Shown: positions 1 through 8,300 of the stretch, one piece after another
Position numbering within the stretch: position 1 is the stretch's first letter
Layout of the letters: each line of letters opens with the position of its first letter
From: an uncultured Flavobacteriales bacterium
GTDB lineage: Bacteria; Bacteroidota; Bacteroidia; Flavobacteriales_D; Sanyastnellaceae
DNA: 20,667 nucleotides
Reading direction: 5' to 3'
Assembly (NCBI GenBank): GCA_937897625.1
Contig: CALCNZ010000241.1
Span: 1-20,667, forward strand
Position numbers and translations under genes: made by a program
The notes under the pieces: model-generated
What the model saw: only the letters and a program-made list of their open reading frames with translations
The model's database searches: none
What the model was told of the DNA's origin: nothing

Positions 1-1197
1 AAAGATTTCTTCTTGGAACACACGCATCTTGTTGTGACCTTTCAAAATAGTAGGCTCAATGTAGAATCCGTTTTTAATGTCACCGTCGAACGATTGTGCA
101 TTTCCACCACAAAGAACTTCAGCGCCTTCCTCTTTACCAATGTTGATGTAAGAAAGAATTTTCTCGTACTGATCGTTCGATGCTTGTGCACCAATCATAA
201 CGCTTCCGTCTAATGGGTTACCCGCGATAATGGCTTTGGTGCGAGCAATTACGCGCTCCATGAATTTGTCGTAGATGTTTTCATGAACTAAAATTCTAGA
301 TGGACACGTACAAACTTCACCTTGGTTCAAAGCGAAAAGTACAGCGCCTTCAACAGCCTTGTCAAAGAACGCATCGTCTTCAGCAGCTACCGATTCGAAG
401 AAAATGTTTGGCGACTTTCCACCCAATTCCATCGTAACAGGAATAAGATTTTCTGAAGCGTATTGCATAATCAATCGTCCAGTTGTAGTCTCTCCAGTGA
501 ACGCCACTTTGCTAATGCGTGTGTGTGTTGCCAATGGCTTTCCTGCTTCTGGACCAAATCCAGTAACAATATTCAATACACCAGCAGGAAGTTCACCACC
601 GATTAACTCCATCAGGCATATGATAGAAGTTGGTGTTTGCTCAGCGGGCTTAACAACCACCGTGCAACCAGCAGCCAAAGCCGGAGCAATCTTCCATGCA
701 GCCATTAATAATGGGAAATTCCATGGAATAATTTGTCCAACAACGCCAAGTGGCTCGTGTAAGTTAATGCTTACGGTGTGCTCGTCGTGTTCAGAAATGG
801 TTCCTTCTTCCGAGCGAATAACGCCTGCGAAATAACGGAAGTGGTCTACCACCAACGGTAAGTCAGCCGCACGTGTTTCGCGAATAGGCTTTCCGTTGTC
901 AATGGTTTCAACCGTTGCCAGGTATTCTAGGTTGTCTTCAATAATTTGCGCAATGCGAAGCAAGGTGTTGCTGCGGTGAGTTGCACTTGTTTTACTCCAA
1001 GTTTTGAAGGCCTCTTCAGCTGCGGTTACCGCCAATTCAATGTCCTCTTTTCCTGAACGAGCAGCTTGCGTGAACGCCTTTCCATCAACAGGAGAGATGT
1101 TTTCGAAATACTCTCCGTTCACCGGCGCAACGAATTGTCCTCCGATGTAATTGCCATACTTTTCTTTGAAAGTTGGTCTGTTTGCTAAGTTTCCCAT
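1..1197 (-). CDS. Aldehyde dehydrogenase, NAD(P)-dependent, AldB/ExaC-like (partial, C-terminus outside window)
   Basis: The 399 visible residues start MGNLANRPTFKEKYGNYIGG and run off the left edge at VFQEEIF, so roughly the last 100 residues of a usual ~500-residue ALDH are missing. Visible ALDH signatures are the active-site Glu in MELGGKSPN (E257), the nucleophile Cys in NQGEVCTCPSR (C296), the cofactor-loop segment FTGETTTGR, and QIIPWNFPLLMAAWK. The N-terminal half and the VCTCPSR active site closely resemble, from memory, the acetaldehyde dehydrogenases AldB and ExaC, which oxidise short aliphatic aldehydes to acids with NAD(P)+ in the cytoplasm. The exact substrate is an inference. 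No Shine-Dalgarno or clear TAnnTTTG box precedes the ATG. The divergent AraC-type gene across a short spacer is the probable regulator. Confidence 0.93.
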   Translation of the reverse strand, partial: MGNLANRPTFKEKYGNYIGGQFVAPVNGEYFENISPVDGKAFTQAARSGKEDIELAVTAAEEAFKTWSKTSATHRSNTLLRIAQIIEDNLEYLATVETIDNGKPIRETRAADLPLVVDHFRYFAGVIRSEEGTISEHDEHTVSINLHEPLGVVGQIIPWNFPLLMAAWKIAPALAAGCTVVVKPAEQTPTSIICLMELIGGELPAGVLNIVTGFGPEAGKPLATHTRISKVAFTGETTTGRLIMQYASENLIPVTMELGGKSPNIFFESVAAEDDAFFDKAVEGAVLFALNQGEVCTCPSRILVHENIYDKFMERVIARTKAIIAGNPLDGSVMIGAQASNDQYEKILSYINIGKEEGAEVLCGGNAQSFDGDIKNGFYIEPTILKGHNKMRVFQEEIF

Positions 1198-1354
1198 AGA
1201 ATTATTTTTTAGGTTATGCCGCAATCTCAGACGACTTCATTAAACGAGGCAGGATTAGATTCCTAATGAATAGCACAAAATTCCCAAAACAAAAATCATG
1301 TTCTTCAGACGCTCTCTTCTTTGTACTTTGCTGAAGTTGAATTTTTTCAATCCT

Positions 1355-2272
1355 ATGTATAAACTGAAGGAAGTCCAATTAACGAGCCTCGACAAGCTGA
1401 CCACACCGGTAGAGCATCGAACCACGTTTACGACCAATCAGTGCGAATTCAACATCTTTGAAACCCACCAGCATGCGGAACAGGTAAGGCTTCAATTCGG
1501 TGGATTCACCATTACTTCCATGCTTCGAGGTAAGAAAGTACTGCATCAAGAAAAGGTAGCCATGGACTATGTCCCTGGTCAGACCTTCATTCTTTCTTCC
1601 CAAGAAGAAATGGTAATTGACTTTCCCGATGCTTGTGAGGCAGCGCCTACACAATGCACCGCGTTGGTTATGGACGATGCCTACCTCTCCAAACAGATTC
1701 AATACCTCAACGAACATTTTCCACGAGAAAAGGAATTGAACGAACAATGGAATTTCGATGTCAAGAATCTGTTCATTCAAAACGACGAATCTATTGTTAC
1801 GTTGGGAAATCGATTGGTGAAAATTTTCACGGGATCAGATCCGCTGAAAGACGTTATGGTAGATCTGAAATTGAAAGAACTCATGTTGGCTATCATTCGT
1901 CAACAAAACGTTTTGGCTCTCACGGGTGAAGTCAAAGAGCAGCGCATGAATGAGCGACTCCTTGCGGTGGTGGAATACATTCGAAGAAACGCCACCGAAG
2001 AGATAAACATTCAACAGCTCAGCAGCATGGCTTATATGAGTAAGTCTTCGTTCTACAGAATGTTCACCAACGAGTTCGGTATTTCACCCAACAAAATGGT
2101 GCTTATGGAAAAGGTGAACATTGCCAAGCAAATGATCGCTTCGGGTTCTTTGGCTATTAAGGAAGTTGGTTACGCTTCAGGGTTCTCTGATCCCAACTAT
2201 TTCTCGCGTGTTTTCAAGAAATTAGTGGGAATGACTCCCCTAGAATACAAACTCACGATATTCGGAGTTTAA
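1355..2272 (+). CDS. AraC-family transcriptional regulator
   Basis: A 305-residue cytoplasmic DNA-binding protein. Residues ~20-190 match in style the AraC N-terminal domain found in regulators next to alcohol and aldehyde dehydrogenases. Residues ~199-300 hold two helix-turn-helix motifs of the AraC/XylS type: INIQQLSSMAYMSKSSFYRM, and AIKEVGYASGFSDPNYFSRV ending in FKKLVGMTPLEYK. I place the start at 1355 (MYKLKEVQLT) because the 19 extra residues from an ATG at 1298 (MFFRRSLLCTLLKLNFFNP) look like translated leader. It diverges from the aldehyde dehydrogenase, so it probably senses a substrate of that enzyme and controls one or both genes; this is inferred from context. The effector is unknown. 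Family call is firm, start moderately so. Confidence 0.92.
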   Translation: MYKLKEVQLTSLDKLTTPVEHRTTFTTNQCEFNIFETHQHAEQVRLQFGGFTITSMLRGKKVLHQEKVAMDYVPGQTFILSSQEEMVIDFPDACEAAPTQCTALVMDDAYLSKQIQYLNEHFPREKELNEQWNFDVKNLFIQNDESIVTLGNRLVKIFTGSDPLKDVMVDLKLKELMLAIIRQQNVLALTGEVKEQRMNERLLAVVEYIRRNATEEINIQQLSSMAYMSKSSFYRMFTNEFGISPNKMVLMEKVNIAKQMIASGSLAIKEVGYASGFSDPNYFSRVFKKLVGMTPLEYKLTIFGV

Positions 2273-2383
2273 GCCTTCGGAATACAGATTATCCACGGTT
2301 TTTTTCACTGATAATCAGCAGTTAGATGTCCGTGAACCGAACCCTGTTAGTAAGTCAATTCGACTTAATATGGGCTTCATCTT

Positions 2384-2391
2384 CACCTTTG
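2384..2391 (+). promoter_or_regulatory. Possible imperfect -7 box of the small Cys protein gene
   Basis: CACCTTTG differs by one base from the Bacteroidota -7 consensus TAnnTTTG and lies 29 bases before the preferred ATG at 2421. If used, it puts transcription start downstream of the alternative start at 2370, which favours the shorter 51-residue protein. Weak evidence, because no convincing -33 element was found. Confidence 0.3.
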
Positions 2392-2420
2392 TAACTTCCA
2401 ACTACCAAAACAAACCCATT

Positions 2421-2576
2421 ATGGAAACAAACGAATACATGTTCTTAAAAGCACGCATTAAGGCCGTAAATCCTACTTGGTCTGAAGCAGATGTAGAAAA
2501 CGAAGTGAAGCGCCAAGTAAACGGTGCAGGTCAAATGGAAGACGCTGACGAAGGTTGTCTTTACTGCGGATCTTAA
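2421..2576 (+). CDS. Small hypothetical protein with C-terminal CLYC pair
   Basis: A 51-residue soluble protein, METNEYMFLKARIKAVNPTW at its N-terminus and ending in DEGCLYCGS. I do not recognise a family. It is charged and probably helical (about residues 5-35), with the only two cysteines forming a CxxC three residues from the end. Such a pair could bind metal or be redox active, but nothing else supports either role. An upstream in-frame ATG at 2370 would add 17 hydrophobic residues (MGFIFTFVTSNYQNKPI); I reject it because the possible promoter lies between the two starts. Its TAA overlaps the stop codon of the convergent photolyase gene by three bases, and its terminator lies inside that gene. 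Confidence 0.6.
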   Translation: METNEYMFLKARIKAVNPTWSEADVENEVKRQVNGAGQMEDADEGCLYCGS

Positions 2577-4027
2577 GCTTCTTTATTCAAAAAAGATTGA
2601 GCAAGGGCCAGGTGCCCTTGTTTTTTTTGCCCGTCCATTTTATTCAGCAAAGACACCATCATGCTCAAGCGATAATTTCGCGAAAGAAACGGCGTGTTGC
2701 GCTCAATGAAATTCCAAAAGAGAGCGTCCCATATTTTTTCCCAAGGTTCGCCTTTCTTGTAATGACTCATCTTGAAAATATAATTCGAGCCACTCATGTA
2801 TGGCTTTGTGCTCATGAGTCCACCGTCTGCAAATTGCGACATGCCGTATACATTGGGAACCATGACCCAATCGTAAGCGTCTATGTAAAACGTCATGAAC
2901 CACTCGTACACTTCATGCGGATGAACTTCGCTCAACAACATGAAATTTCCCAAGAGCATCAAGCGTTCAATGTGATGCGAATAGGCGTTTTGAAGAAGGC
3001 CTTCCAAACAGTCGTCAATCGGACGAATACCGGTGCTTCCGTCCCAAAATCCGTTTGGTAATTTCCGATTGTGTTGAAAGAAATTCGAATTCCGTGCTTC
3101 AACCCCTTTCAACACATACACCGCACGAATGAATTCGCGCCAACCCAAAACCTGACGAACAAATCCTTCCACATTGTTCATCCCAGCATTCGAGTCCAAT
3201 GCCGCTTGAACACACTCTTGCGGAGTAAGCAGTCCAATGTTCAAATACGGAGAAATCACGGAATGAAAGAGCCATGCTTCTTTCGGCACAATAGCATCTT
3301 GGTACGTTCCGTATTCGTTTATTTTATGTTGAATGAAATAGTGCAAGGCGGCTTTTGCTTCCTTGCGAGTGACCGCATACATGAAGTCTTCAGCACGGCC
3401 CACATGATCACTAAAGTGTTCTTCCGCATAGCGCGTTGCTTCAATCACGAAATCATTTGGCTTCGAAACAAAGGGTTTTGGAAATTCCATCCCTTTCGGC
3501 GCTTTCGCCCTGTTCTCGGTATCGAAGGTCCACTTTCCGCCAACAGGCTCTCCAGAGGGCTCTAGGAGGATCTTACGCTTCTTTCTTTCGTGAATGTAGA
3601 AGTCGTTCAAGAAGAATTTTTTCTTGCTGAAATATTCGCGAAGCTCTGCTTCCGAATTGTAGAAATTCGGAGATTCAAAGCGAAGCTCTTTCGCTTCAAT
3701 GCGTTTCGCCCATTGACGTATTTTTTTTTCTAGGTTGAAGTCGACCGTGTCTATCCATTTCAATTCCGAGGCTCCCAGAGACTTCAATTTATTTTCAATT
3801 TGAAGGGAAGAGGCATCTTCATGTGAAATGTAATGCCAGTTGGAAGTCGCGTTGGATTGCTCTTCCAGAAAGGCTTTCATGCTTGCGCGATGCAAGATTA
3901 TTTTTTTCTTGTGGAATTTATATTGTGAAAAGAAGAGAGGTTCTTCAATCAACAAAATTTCATCACAAGCATGAAACAGTTCGTGGTCTTCGAAAAGTTG
4001 ATGCGGAAAAACAAGTCCAATTCTCAT
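2573..4027 (-). CDS. Cryptochrome/photolyase-related protein (DPRP / FeS-BCP family)
   Basis: A 484-residue flavoprotein of the photolyase-related family whose characterised members (for example Agrobacterium PhrB) repair (6-4) photoproducts using FAD and light. The N-terminal antenna-like domain starts MRIGLVFPHQLFEDHELF; the C-terminal FAD domain holds GWREFIRAVY (295-304), DDCLEGLLQNAYSHHIERLM (338-357), NFMLLSEVHP and GMSQFADGGLMSTKPYMSGS (395-414). Characterised members bind a 4Fe-4S cluster through four Cys. Here only one of those (C340 in DDC) remains: the usual YC..C....C block after the ADGG motif is replaced by SHYKKGEPWEKIWDALFWNF (421-440), with no Cys. The protein probably folds without the cluster. 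The start overlaps the upstream small gene by ATGA (4024-4027), indicating translational coupling. Confidence 0.9.
   Translation of the reverse strand: MRIGLVFPHQLFEDHELFHACDEILLIEEPLFFSQYKFHKKKIILHRASMKAFLEEQSNATSNWHYISHEDASSLQIENKLKSLGASELKWIDTVDFNLEKKIRQWAKRIEAKELRFESPNFYNSEAELREYFSKKKFFLNDFYIHERKKRKILLEPSGEPVGGKWTFDTENRAKAPKGMEFPKPFVSKPNDFVIEATRYAEEHFSDHVGRAEDFMYAVTRKEAKAALHYFIQHKINEYGTYQDAIVPKEAWLFHSVISPYLNIGLLTPQECVQAALDSNAGMNNVEGFVRQVLGWREFIRAVYVLKGVEARNSNFFQHNRKLPNGFWDGSTGIRPIDDCLEGLLQNAYSHHIERLMLLGNFMLLSEVHPHEVYEWFMTFYIDAYDWVMVPNVYGMSQFADGGLMSTKPYMSGSNYIFKMSHYKKGEPWEKIWDALFWNFIERNTPFLSRNYRLSMMVSLLNKMDGQKKQGHLALAQSFLNKEA
2602..2628 (+). terminator. Rho-independent terminator of the small Cys protein gene
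   Basis: A perfect 7-bp stem, CAAGGGC (2602-2608) and GCCCTTG (2614-2620), with loop CAGGT is followed by eight T (2621-2628). It begins 26 bases past the stop at 2576 and reads on the plus strand. It lies within the last codons of the convergent photolyase-related gene, so part of that reading frame is fixed by the hairpin. Confidence 0.85.
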
Positions 4028-4305
4028 TTCCTTTTGGAAATTTTATTGTTGGAAACGCTTCGCTGTCTGGTGCATTTGAAGCGGCTGTCGTCGTTCAGCG
4101 ATTCTGTGCGAAGCATCACGTGCTTGGTAGCTCTGCCTTGCACGCGGGCGCGCCACATGCGGAAAGAGGAGGCTTTCATTTCTTTGCGCATAAGTGCAAT
4201 GACTTCGGCTTCGCTAATGCCGAACTGCGCGGTAATAGCGTCGAATGGCGTGCGGTCTTCCCACGCCATTTCCACAATACGATCAATGTCTGTTTCAGAT
4301 AACAT
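4024..4305 (-). CDS. TIGR03643 / DUF2805 family small protein
   Basis: A 93-residue basic protein. Residues 1-58 (MLSETDIDRIVEMAWEDRTP, then FGISEAEVIALMRKEMKASS and FRMWRARVQGRATKH) match my memory of the TIGR03643 family, commonly found beside photolyase-related genes. The segment FDAITAQFGISEAEVIALMR reads like a helix-turn-helix, so nucleic-acid binding is plausible, but the function is not established. The C-terminal tail is polar and very basic (SRFKCTRQRSVSNNKISKRK). Its TGA overlaps the ATG of the photolyase-related gene (ATGA at 4024-4027), and 32 bases separate it from the MerR gene upstream, so it sits in the middle of a four-gene run. Family assignment is good; role unknown. Confidence 0.85.
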   Translation of the reverse strand: MLSETDIDRIVEMAWEDRTPFDAITAQFGISEAEVIALMRKEMKASSFRMWRARVQGRATKHVMLRTESLNDDSRFKCTRQRSVSNNKISKRK

Positions 4306-4337
4306 GACTTAGAAACAAGCCACGCGTTCGTTTGTTT

Positions 4338-4667
4338 TTACAAACTGCTTAAAATGCTAACTAACTCGGAACGAACGCGTATTAAACGCGCTTGAATAGC
4401 AGCGCCATCGGTCTCGTTCACTTTCTGACGAAGCGCGTTCTTTGCGCCTTCCAGCGTGAATCCCTGCACACGCACCAACTCGTGAATTTTCTTGAACAAC
4501 TCAATGTCTTTCTTCGAATACATGCGATTGCCCTTGCTGTTCTTGCGCGGTTGCAATTGCGGAAATTCCTTTTCCCAAAAACGTAAAAGAGAAGCGTTCA
4601 CATCAAACATTTCAGCCACTTCAGAGATGCTGAAATAAATTTTTTCTATTTCGAAGGTCTTAGACAT
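4338..4667 (-). CDS. MerR-family transcriptional regulator (small, HTH plus short coil)
   Basis: A 109-residue protein. The MerR-type winged helix is at residues ~11-80: FSISEVAEMFDVNASLLRFW, EKEFPQLQPRKNSKGNRMYS, then KKDIELFKKIHELVRVQGFT with the typical LEGAK. After it only a short helix remains (VNETDGAAIQARLIRVRSEL), so there is no evident effector-binding domain and no metal-sensing Cys. It starts two bases after the stop of the M23 peptidase gene, so the two are surely co-transcribed; a divergent alaS with M23 peptidase and this MerR type is an order I recall from many Bacteroidota. The regulated genes are unknown. A lemA-like gene, which I recall as common next in line, is absent here. 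Confidence 0.9.
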   Translation of the reverse strand: MSKTFEIEKIYFSISEVAEMFDVNASLLRFWEKEFPQLQPRKNSKGNRMYSKKDIELFKKIHELVRVQGFTLEGAKNALRQKVNETDGAAIQARLIRVRSELVSILSSL

Positions 4668-4669
4668 AA

Positions 4670-5695
4670 TTAGTCGAAACTTTGGTTGGCGTTGGCAGCA
4701 CGCTGCAATACCTCTTCGTATTGCTCTGGCGTAATGTCGTTGTAAAAGTAAAACGCAGGATCTACTTTTTCACCGTTTCTAATAACTTCATAATGCACGT
4801 GCGGACCCGTAGAAGACCCCGTATTGCCTACAAGCCCTATCAATTGGCCTCTTTTCACTTTTTCACCCTGACGAACAAGAATTTTACTCATGTGTCCGTA
4901 AAGCGTCTGATACCCGTATCCATGCTGGATTACAACGTTATTTCCGTACCCCGTATAAATTGACTCCGTTTTTTCAACAACGCCGTCTCCGGTGGCATAA
5001 ATTTCAGTTCCAATGTCGGCAGTGAAGTCAATTCCGGTGTGAAGCTTTGCAACTTTGTATATCGGATGAATGCGATATCCAAATCCAGAGGATATACGCT
5101 CAAGATCTTTGTTCGAAACGGGTTGAATTGCCGGTATACTCTGAAGCATGGCGTCTTGTCCGCGAGCCAACGAGTATATTTCTTCGTAAGATTTACTCTG
5201 GCTCACAAACATCTCTTGCAGTTTGCGAATGCGGAACAACGTTTCTTCAACGTCTTTGTCTGTGGCAAAGTCGTTGTGTGTTTTCGATGAAACTCCAGAG
5301 AATTTGCGCACATAAGGCTCTGCCCCGAAGATTGCGCGGTACACGTTTTCGTCTCTTCGTTCAAGGTCGGTCGCAAACAGTTCCAACGTGTCAATCTTGC
5401 GATTGAATGTTTCAATCTGAGTTTCGAGATAATTAATTTTTTTCTCGAGTTGTTCCGTCTCAGGATCCTTGAAAAACGAAGCGTACAGAACAATTCCAAT
5501 TCCACCCAAAACCACTCCGGCCAAAACATAGCGAGTAACAATCCACGCGTAATCCCGAATGGTATACGTAATTGCCTCGTAGTTGAGGGTGTTCGGATTG
5601 AAAATGTATTTGTACTTGAATTTCTTCACGCCCTGCGAATTTACGTCACTTTTTTTAATCGCTTCTGCCCTTGTGAGATGTAAATTTGCGCGCAT
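4670..5695 (-). CDS. M23 family metallopeptidase, membrane-anchored
   Basis: A 341-residue inner-membrane protein with a short cytoplasmic head (VKKFKYKYIFNPNTLNYEAI), one transmembrane segment (~52-74), a periplasmic coiled coil (~78-120) and a LytM/M23 domain (~202-315). Zinc ligands are H219 and D223 in HTGIDF and H301 in GPHVHYE; H299 and H268 (YGHMS) complete the active site. M23 enzymes cut peptide cross-links in peptidoglycan, and all key residues are present, so it should be active. The ATG at 5695 overlaps the alaS ATG (5694) on the other strand and would put the alaS -7 box inside the coding region. A GTG at 5629, giving VKKFKYKY..., fits family N-termini better. First gene of the run M23-MerR-TIGR03643-photolyase. 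Confidence 0.92.
   Translation of the reverse strand: MRANLHLTRAEAIKKSDVNSQGVKKFKYKYIFNPNTLNYEAITYTIRDYAWIVTRYVLAGVVLGGIGIVLYASFFKDPETEQLEKKINYLETQIETFNRKIDTLELFATDLERRDENVYRAIFGAEPYVRKFSGVSSKTHNDFATDKDVEETLFRIRKLQEMFVSQSKSYEEIYSLARGQDAMLQSIPAIQPVSNKDLERISSGFGYRIHPIYKVAKLHTGIDFTADIGTEIYATGDGVVEKTESIYTGYGNNVVIQHGYGYQTLYGHMSKILVRQGEKVKRGQLIGLVGNTGSSTGPHVHYEVIRNGEKVDPAFYFYNDITPEQYEEVLQRAANANQSFD
5681..5688 (+). promoter_or_regulatory. -7 promoter box of alaS
   Basis: TAAATTTG is an exact match to TAnnTTTG and ends five bases before the alaS ATG at 5694. Transcription would begin at or next to the start codon, giving a leaderless mRNA. No TTG is seen at the usual -33 distance. The box also lies inside the longest reading of the divergent M23 peptidase gene. 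Confidence 0.6.
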
Positions 5696-8300
5696 GATGA
5701 CAGCTCAAGAGATTCGCCAAACTTTTTTAGACTTTTTTAAATCGAAAGGTCACCACATTGTATCCTCAGCACCCATTGTTGTGAAGGGCGATCCAACGCT
5801 TATGTTCACCAACGCCGGTATGAACCAGTTCAAAGATTTGTTTCTTGGACACGGCACCATAGAACACAAGCGTATTGCGAATTCTCAAAAGTGTCTTCGT
5901 GTAAGTGGAAAGCACAACGACTTGGAAGAAGTAGGCGTAGACACCTACCACCACACCATGTTCGAGATGTTGGGCAACTGGTCATTCGGAGATTACTTCA
6001 AGGAAGAAGCCATCACCTGGGCGTGGGAATTGTTGACTGAAGTTTATAAACTTCCAAAAGACAGATTGTACGTTACCGTTTTCGAAGGCGATGAAAAAGA
6101 AGGATTGGAATTCGATCAAGAAGCTTTCGATATTTGGAAGCGTTGCATTGCAGAAGACCGAATTTTAAAGGGAAATAAAAAAGACAATTTTTGGGAAATG
6201 GGCGAAACGGGTCCGTGCGGTCCGTGTAGCGAAATACACATTGACATTCGTACCGATGAAGAACGCGCGAAAGTCGATGGAAAAATATTGGTGAACGATA
6301 GCCATCCGCAAGTGATTGAAATTTGGAACAACGTGTTCATGCAATTCAATCGCAAGGCCAGTGGCGAATTAGAGCCGCTTCCAAACAAACACGTAGACAC
6401 AGGTATGGGCTTCGAACGTCTGTGTGTGGCCATGCAAGGCAAACAATCGAACTACGACACCGATGTCTTTTCACCACTGATTGATCGCATTTGTAAAACA
6501 TCAGGAGTAGCTTATACTCGTAGCGATTCAAAACAAGACATTGCCATTCGCGTTATTGCCGATCACGTGCGCGCAGTGTCCTTCACCATTGCAGACGGAC
6601 AACTTCCAGCAAGCGGTGGAGCGGGATATGTGATTCGAAGAATTTTGCGTCGAGCCATTCGTTACGGATACAGTTTCTTGAACAGAAAAGATCCGTTCAT
6701 TTTTGAATTGGTAGATGTGCTTGCAGCAGAGATGGGATCGTTCTTCCCTGAAATTGTTTCAAACAAAGATTTAGTGAAGCGTGTGATTCGTGAAGAAGAA
6801 GAAAGCTTCTTGCGCACACTCGACAAAGGCATTCAATTGTTAGACGAACACCTCAGCAAAGGAGCTGAAGTGTTAGATGGAAAAACTGTTTTTGAATTGT
6901 ACGACACGTTCGGATTCCCCTTCGATTTAACATCTTTAATTGCTTCTGAAAAGGGTGTGGGAGTGGATGCGAAAGGGTTCGAAGAAGAATTAGAAAAACA
7001 AAAAGAAAGAAGTCGCAACGCTACGAAATTAGAGACCGACGATTGGGTTGAATTGCAAGCAGGCGATCCAGTGTTTGTTGGATACGATTCGTTGGAATGC
7101 GAAACGAAAATTCTGAAGTACAGAAAGATTAAGGCTAAAGGAAAAGAGAGTTTTCAATTGGTGTTGAGCAACACGCCTTTCTACGCAGAAGGTGGTGGAC
7201 AAGTTGGGGACACCGGTGTTCTGAAAACCATTAACGAAAGCATTGCGGTTATCGATACGAAGAAAGAGAACAATTTAAGTGTTCACTTCGTAGAGCAACT
7301 TCCTGAAAATGTAAATGCTACTTTCAGTGCTGTTGTAGATAAAAGCAAGCGCGAAAGTTCACAGCGCAATCACAGTGTAACGCACTTGTTGCACGAAGCG
7401 CTACGTGAAGTTTTAGGAACACACGTCGAGCAGAAAGGATCATTGGTGAATTCTGAATACTTGCGTTTCGATTTTTCGCATTTCGCGAAAATGACCGACG
7501 AAGAATTGAAGCAAGTGGAACAATTGGTGAACAGCCGCATTCGCGCTGCTTTCCCATTGAATGAAAATAGAAACGCCACCATGGACGAAGCGAAAGCACA
7601 AGGCGCCATGATGTTGTTTGGTGAAAAATACGGATCAACGGTTCGTGTCATTCAATTCGGAAACAGTGTCGAATTGTGCGGAGGAACGCACGTTCAGAAG
7701 ACCAGCGATATTCGTTCATTCCAGATTACTTCGGAAGCTGCTGTGGCAGCTGGTATTCGCAGAATTGAAGCCATTACTGCAGATGCAGTAGACGCTTTGC
7801 TTGAATCAGAGCGCAACGAATTGGAAGCCGTTCGAGCATTGGTGAAAAACAAAAACGCCAGCAAAGCAGTAGAAGATTTGTTAAGCAAATTTTCAAATCT
7901 TGAAAAAGAATTGGACGCGTTGAAGCACGAAAAGGCCATGCAAATGAAATCGGTGTTGAAGGAAAAATTCACCGAGAAAAACGGAATCCATGTTTTAATT
8001 GATCAAGTAGATTTAGACGCGAATGCTATCAAGGATATTTGTTTCCAATTGAAATCGGAAATTCCAAATGCATTTATCTTATTGGCGAATGTTTCTGCAG
8101 GTAAGCCAACCATTTCATTGGCGTTAAGCGATTCATTGGTGAACGATAAAAAATGGAACGCAGGTCAACTCGTTCGTGAATGGGCAAAGGCCATCAAAGG
8201 TGGCGGCGGCGGACAACCGTTCTTCGCAACGGCTGGAGGAAGTGATGTAAATGGAATTCAAGAAGTAATAAATACCGCAAATCAATTTATTGGTGAATGA
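5694..8300 (+). CDS. alaS: Alanine--tRNA ligase
   Basis: An 868-residue class II synthetase charging tRNA-Ala, of full family length. In order: catalytic core (1-~250) with MFTNAGMNQFKDLFLG, HHTMFEMLGNWSFGDYF (86-102) and VDTGMGFERL; tRNA-recognition helices (~250-460); editing domain (~550-700) with zinc ligands H560 and H564 (HSVTH) and C662 and H666 (LCGGTH), which removes mischarged Ser and Gly; and a C-terminal DHHA1 domain with the glycine-rich KGGGGGQPFFATAGG (836-849). The start at 5694 (MMTAQEIRQTFLDFFKSKGH) aligns with the family N-terminus; the upstream reading to 5583 crosses the promoter and is spurious. The ATG at 5697 is an equally possible start. The stop overlaps the next gene's ATG (ATGA, 8297-8300). 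Confidence 0.98.
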   Translation: MMTAQEIRQTFLDFFKSKGHHIVSSAPIVVKGDPTLMFTNAGMNQFKDLFLGHGTIEHKRIANSQKCLRVSGKHNDLEEVGVDTYHHTMFEMLGNWSFGDYFKEEAITWAWELLTEVYKLPKDRLYVTVFEGDEKEGLEFDQEAFDIWKRCIAEDRILKGNKKDNFWEMGETGPCGPCSEIHIDIRTDEERAKVDGKILVNDSHPQVIEIWNNVFMQFNRKASGELEPLPNKHVDTGMGFERLCVAMQGKQSNYDTDVFSPLIDRICKTSGVAYTRSDSKQDIAIRVIADHVRAVSFTIADGQLPASGGAGYVIRRILRRAIRYGYSFLNRKDPFIFELVDVLAAEMGSFFPEIVSNKDLVKRVIREEEESFLRTLDKGIQLLDEHLSKGAEVLDGKTVFELYDTFGFPFDLTSLIASEKGVGVDAKGFEEELEKQKERSRNATKLETDDWVELQAGDPVFVGYDSLECETKILKYRKIKAKGKESFQLVLSNTPFYAEGGGQVGDTGVLKTINESIAVIDTKKENNLSVHFVEQLPENVNATFSAVVDKSKRESSQRNHSVTHLLHEALREVLGTHVEQKGSLVNSEYLRFDFSHFAKMTDEELKQVEQLVNSRIRAAFPLNENRNATMDEAKAQGAMMLFGEKYGSTVRVIQFGNSVELCGGTHVQKTSDIRSFQITSEAAVAAGIRRIEAITADAVDALLESERNELEAVRALVKNKNASKAVEDLLSKFSNLEKELDALKHEKAMQMKSVLKEKFTEKNGIHVLIDQVDLDANAIKDICFQLKSEIPNAFILLANVSAGKPTISLALSDSLVNDKKWNAGQLVREWAKAIKGGGGGQPFFATAGGSDVNGIQEVINTANQFIGE

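Noticed and set aside
1324..1330. TACTTTG as the AraC gene -7 box
   Set aside because: It is one base short of TAnnTTTG and no -33 element is seen; too weak to list as a feature.
1298..1354. Longer start of the AraC-type regulator
   Set aside because: The added 19 residues are unlike the family N-terminus; the ATG at 1355 starts where homology is expected.
2287..2316. Inverted repeat GATTATC/GATAATC with a 16-base loop after the AraC-type gene
   Set aside because: The stem is weak and AT-rich and the T run is in the loop, so it is not a convincing terminator.
4306..4337. Separate promoter between the MerR gene and the TIGR03643-type gene
   Set aside because: Only 32 bases and no TAnnTTTG box on the minus strand; read-through from the upstream genes is simpler.
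5583..5693. 37-residue N-terminal extension of AlaRS
   Set aside because: It crosses the exact -7 box at 5681-5688, and the family N-terminus begins at TAQEIRQTFLDFF.
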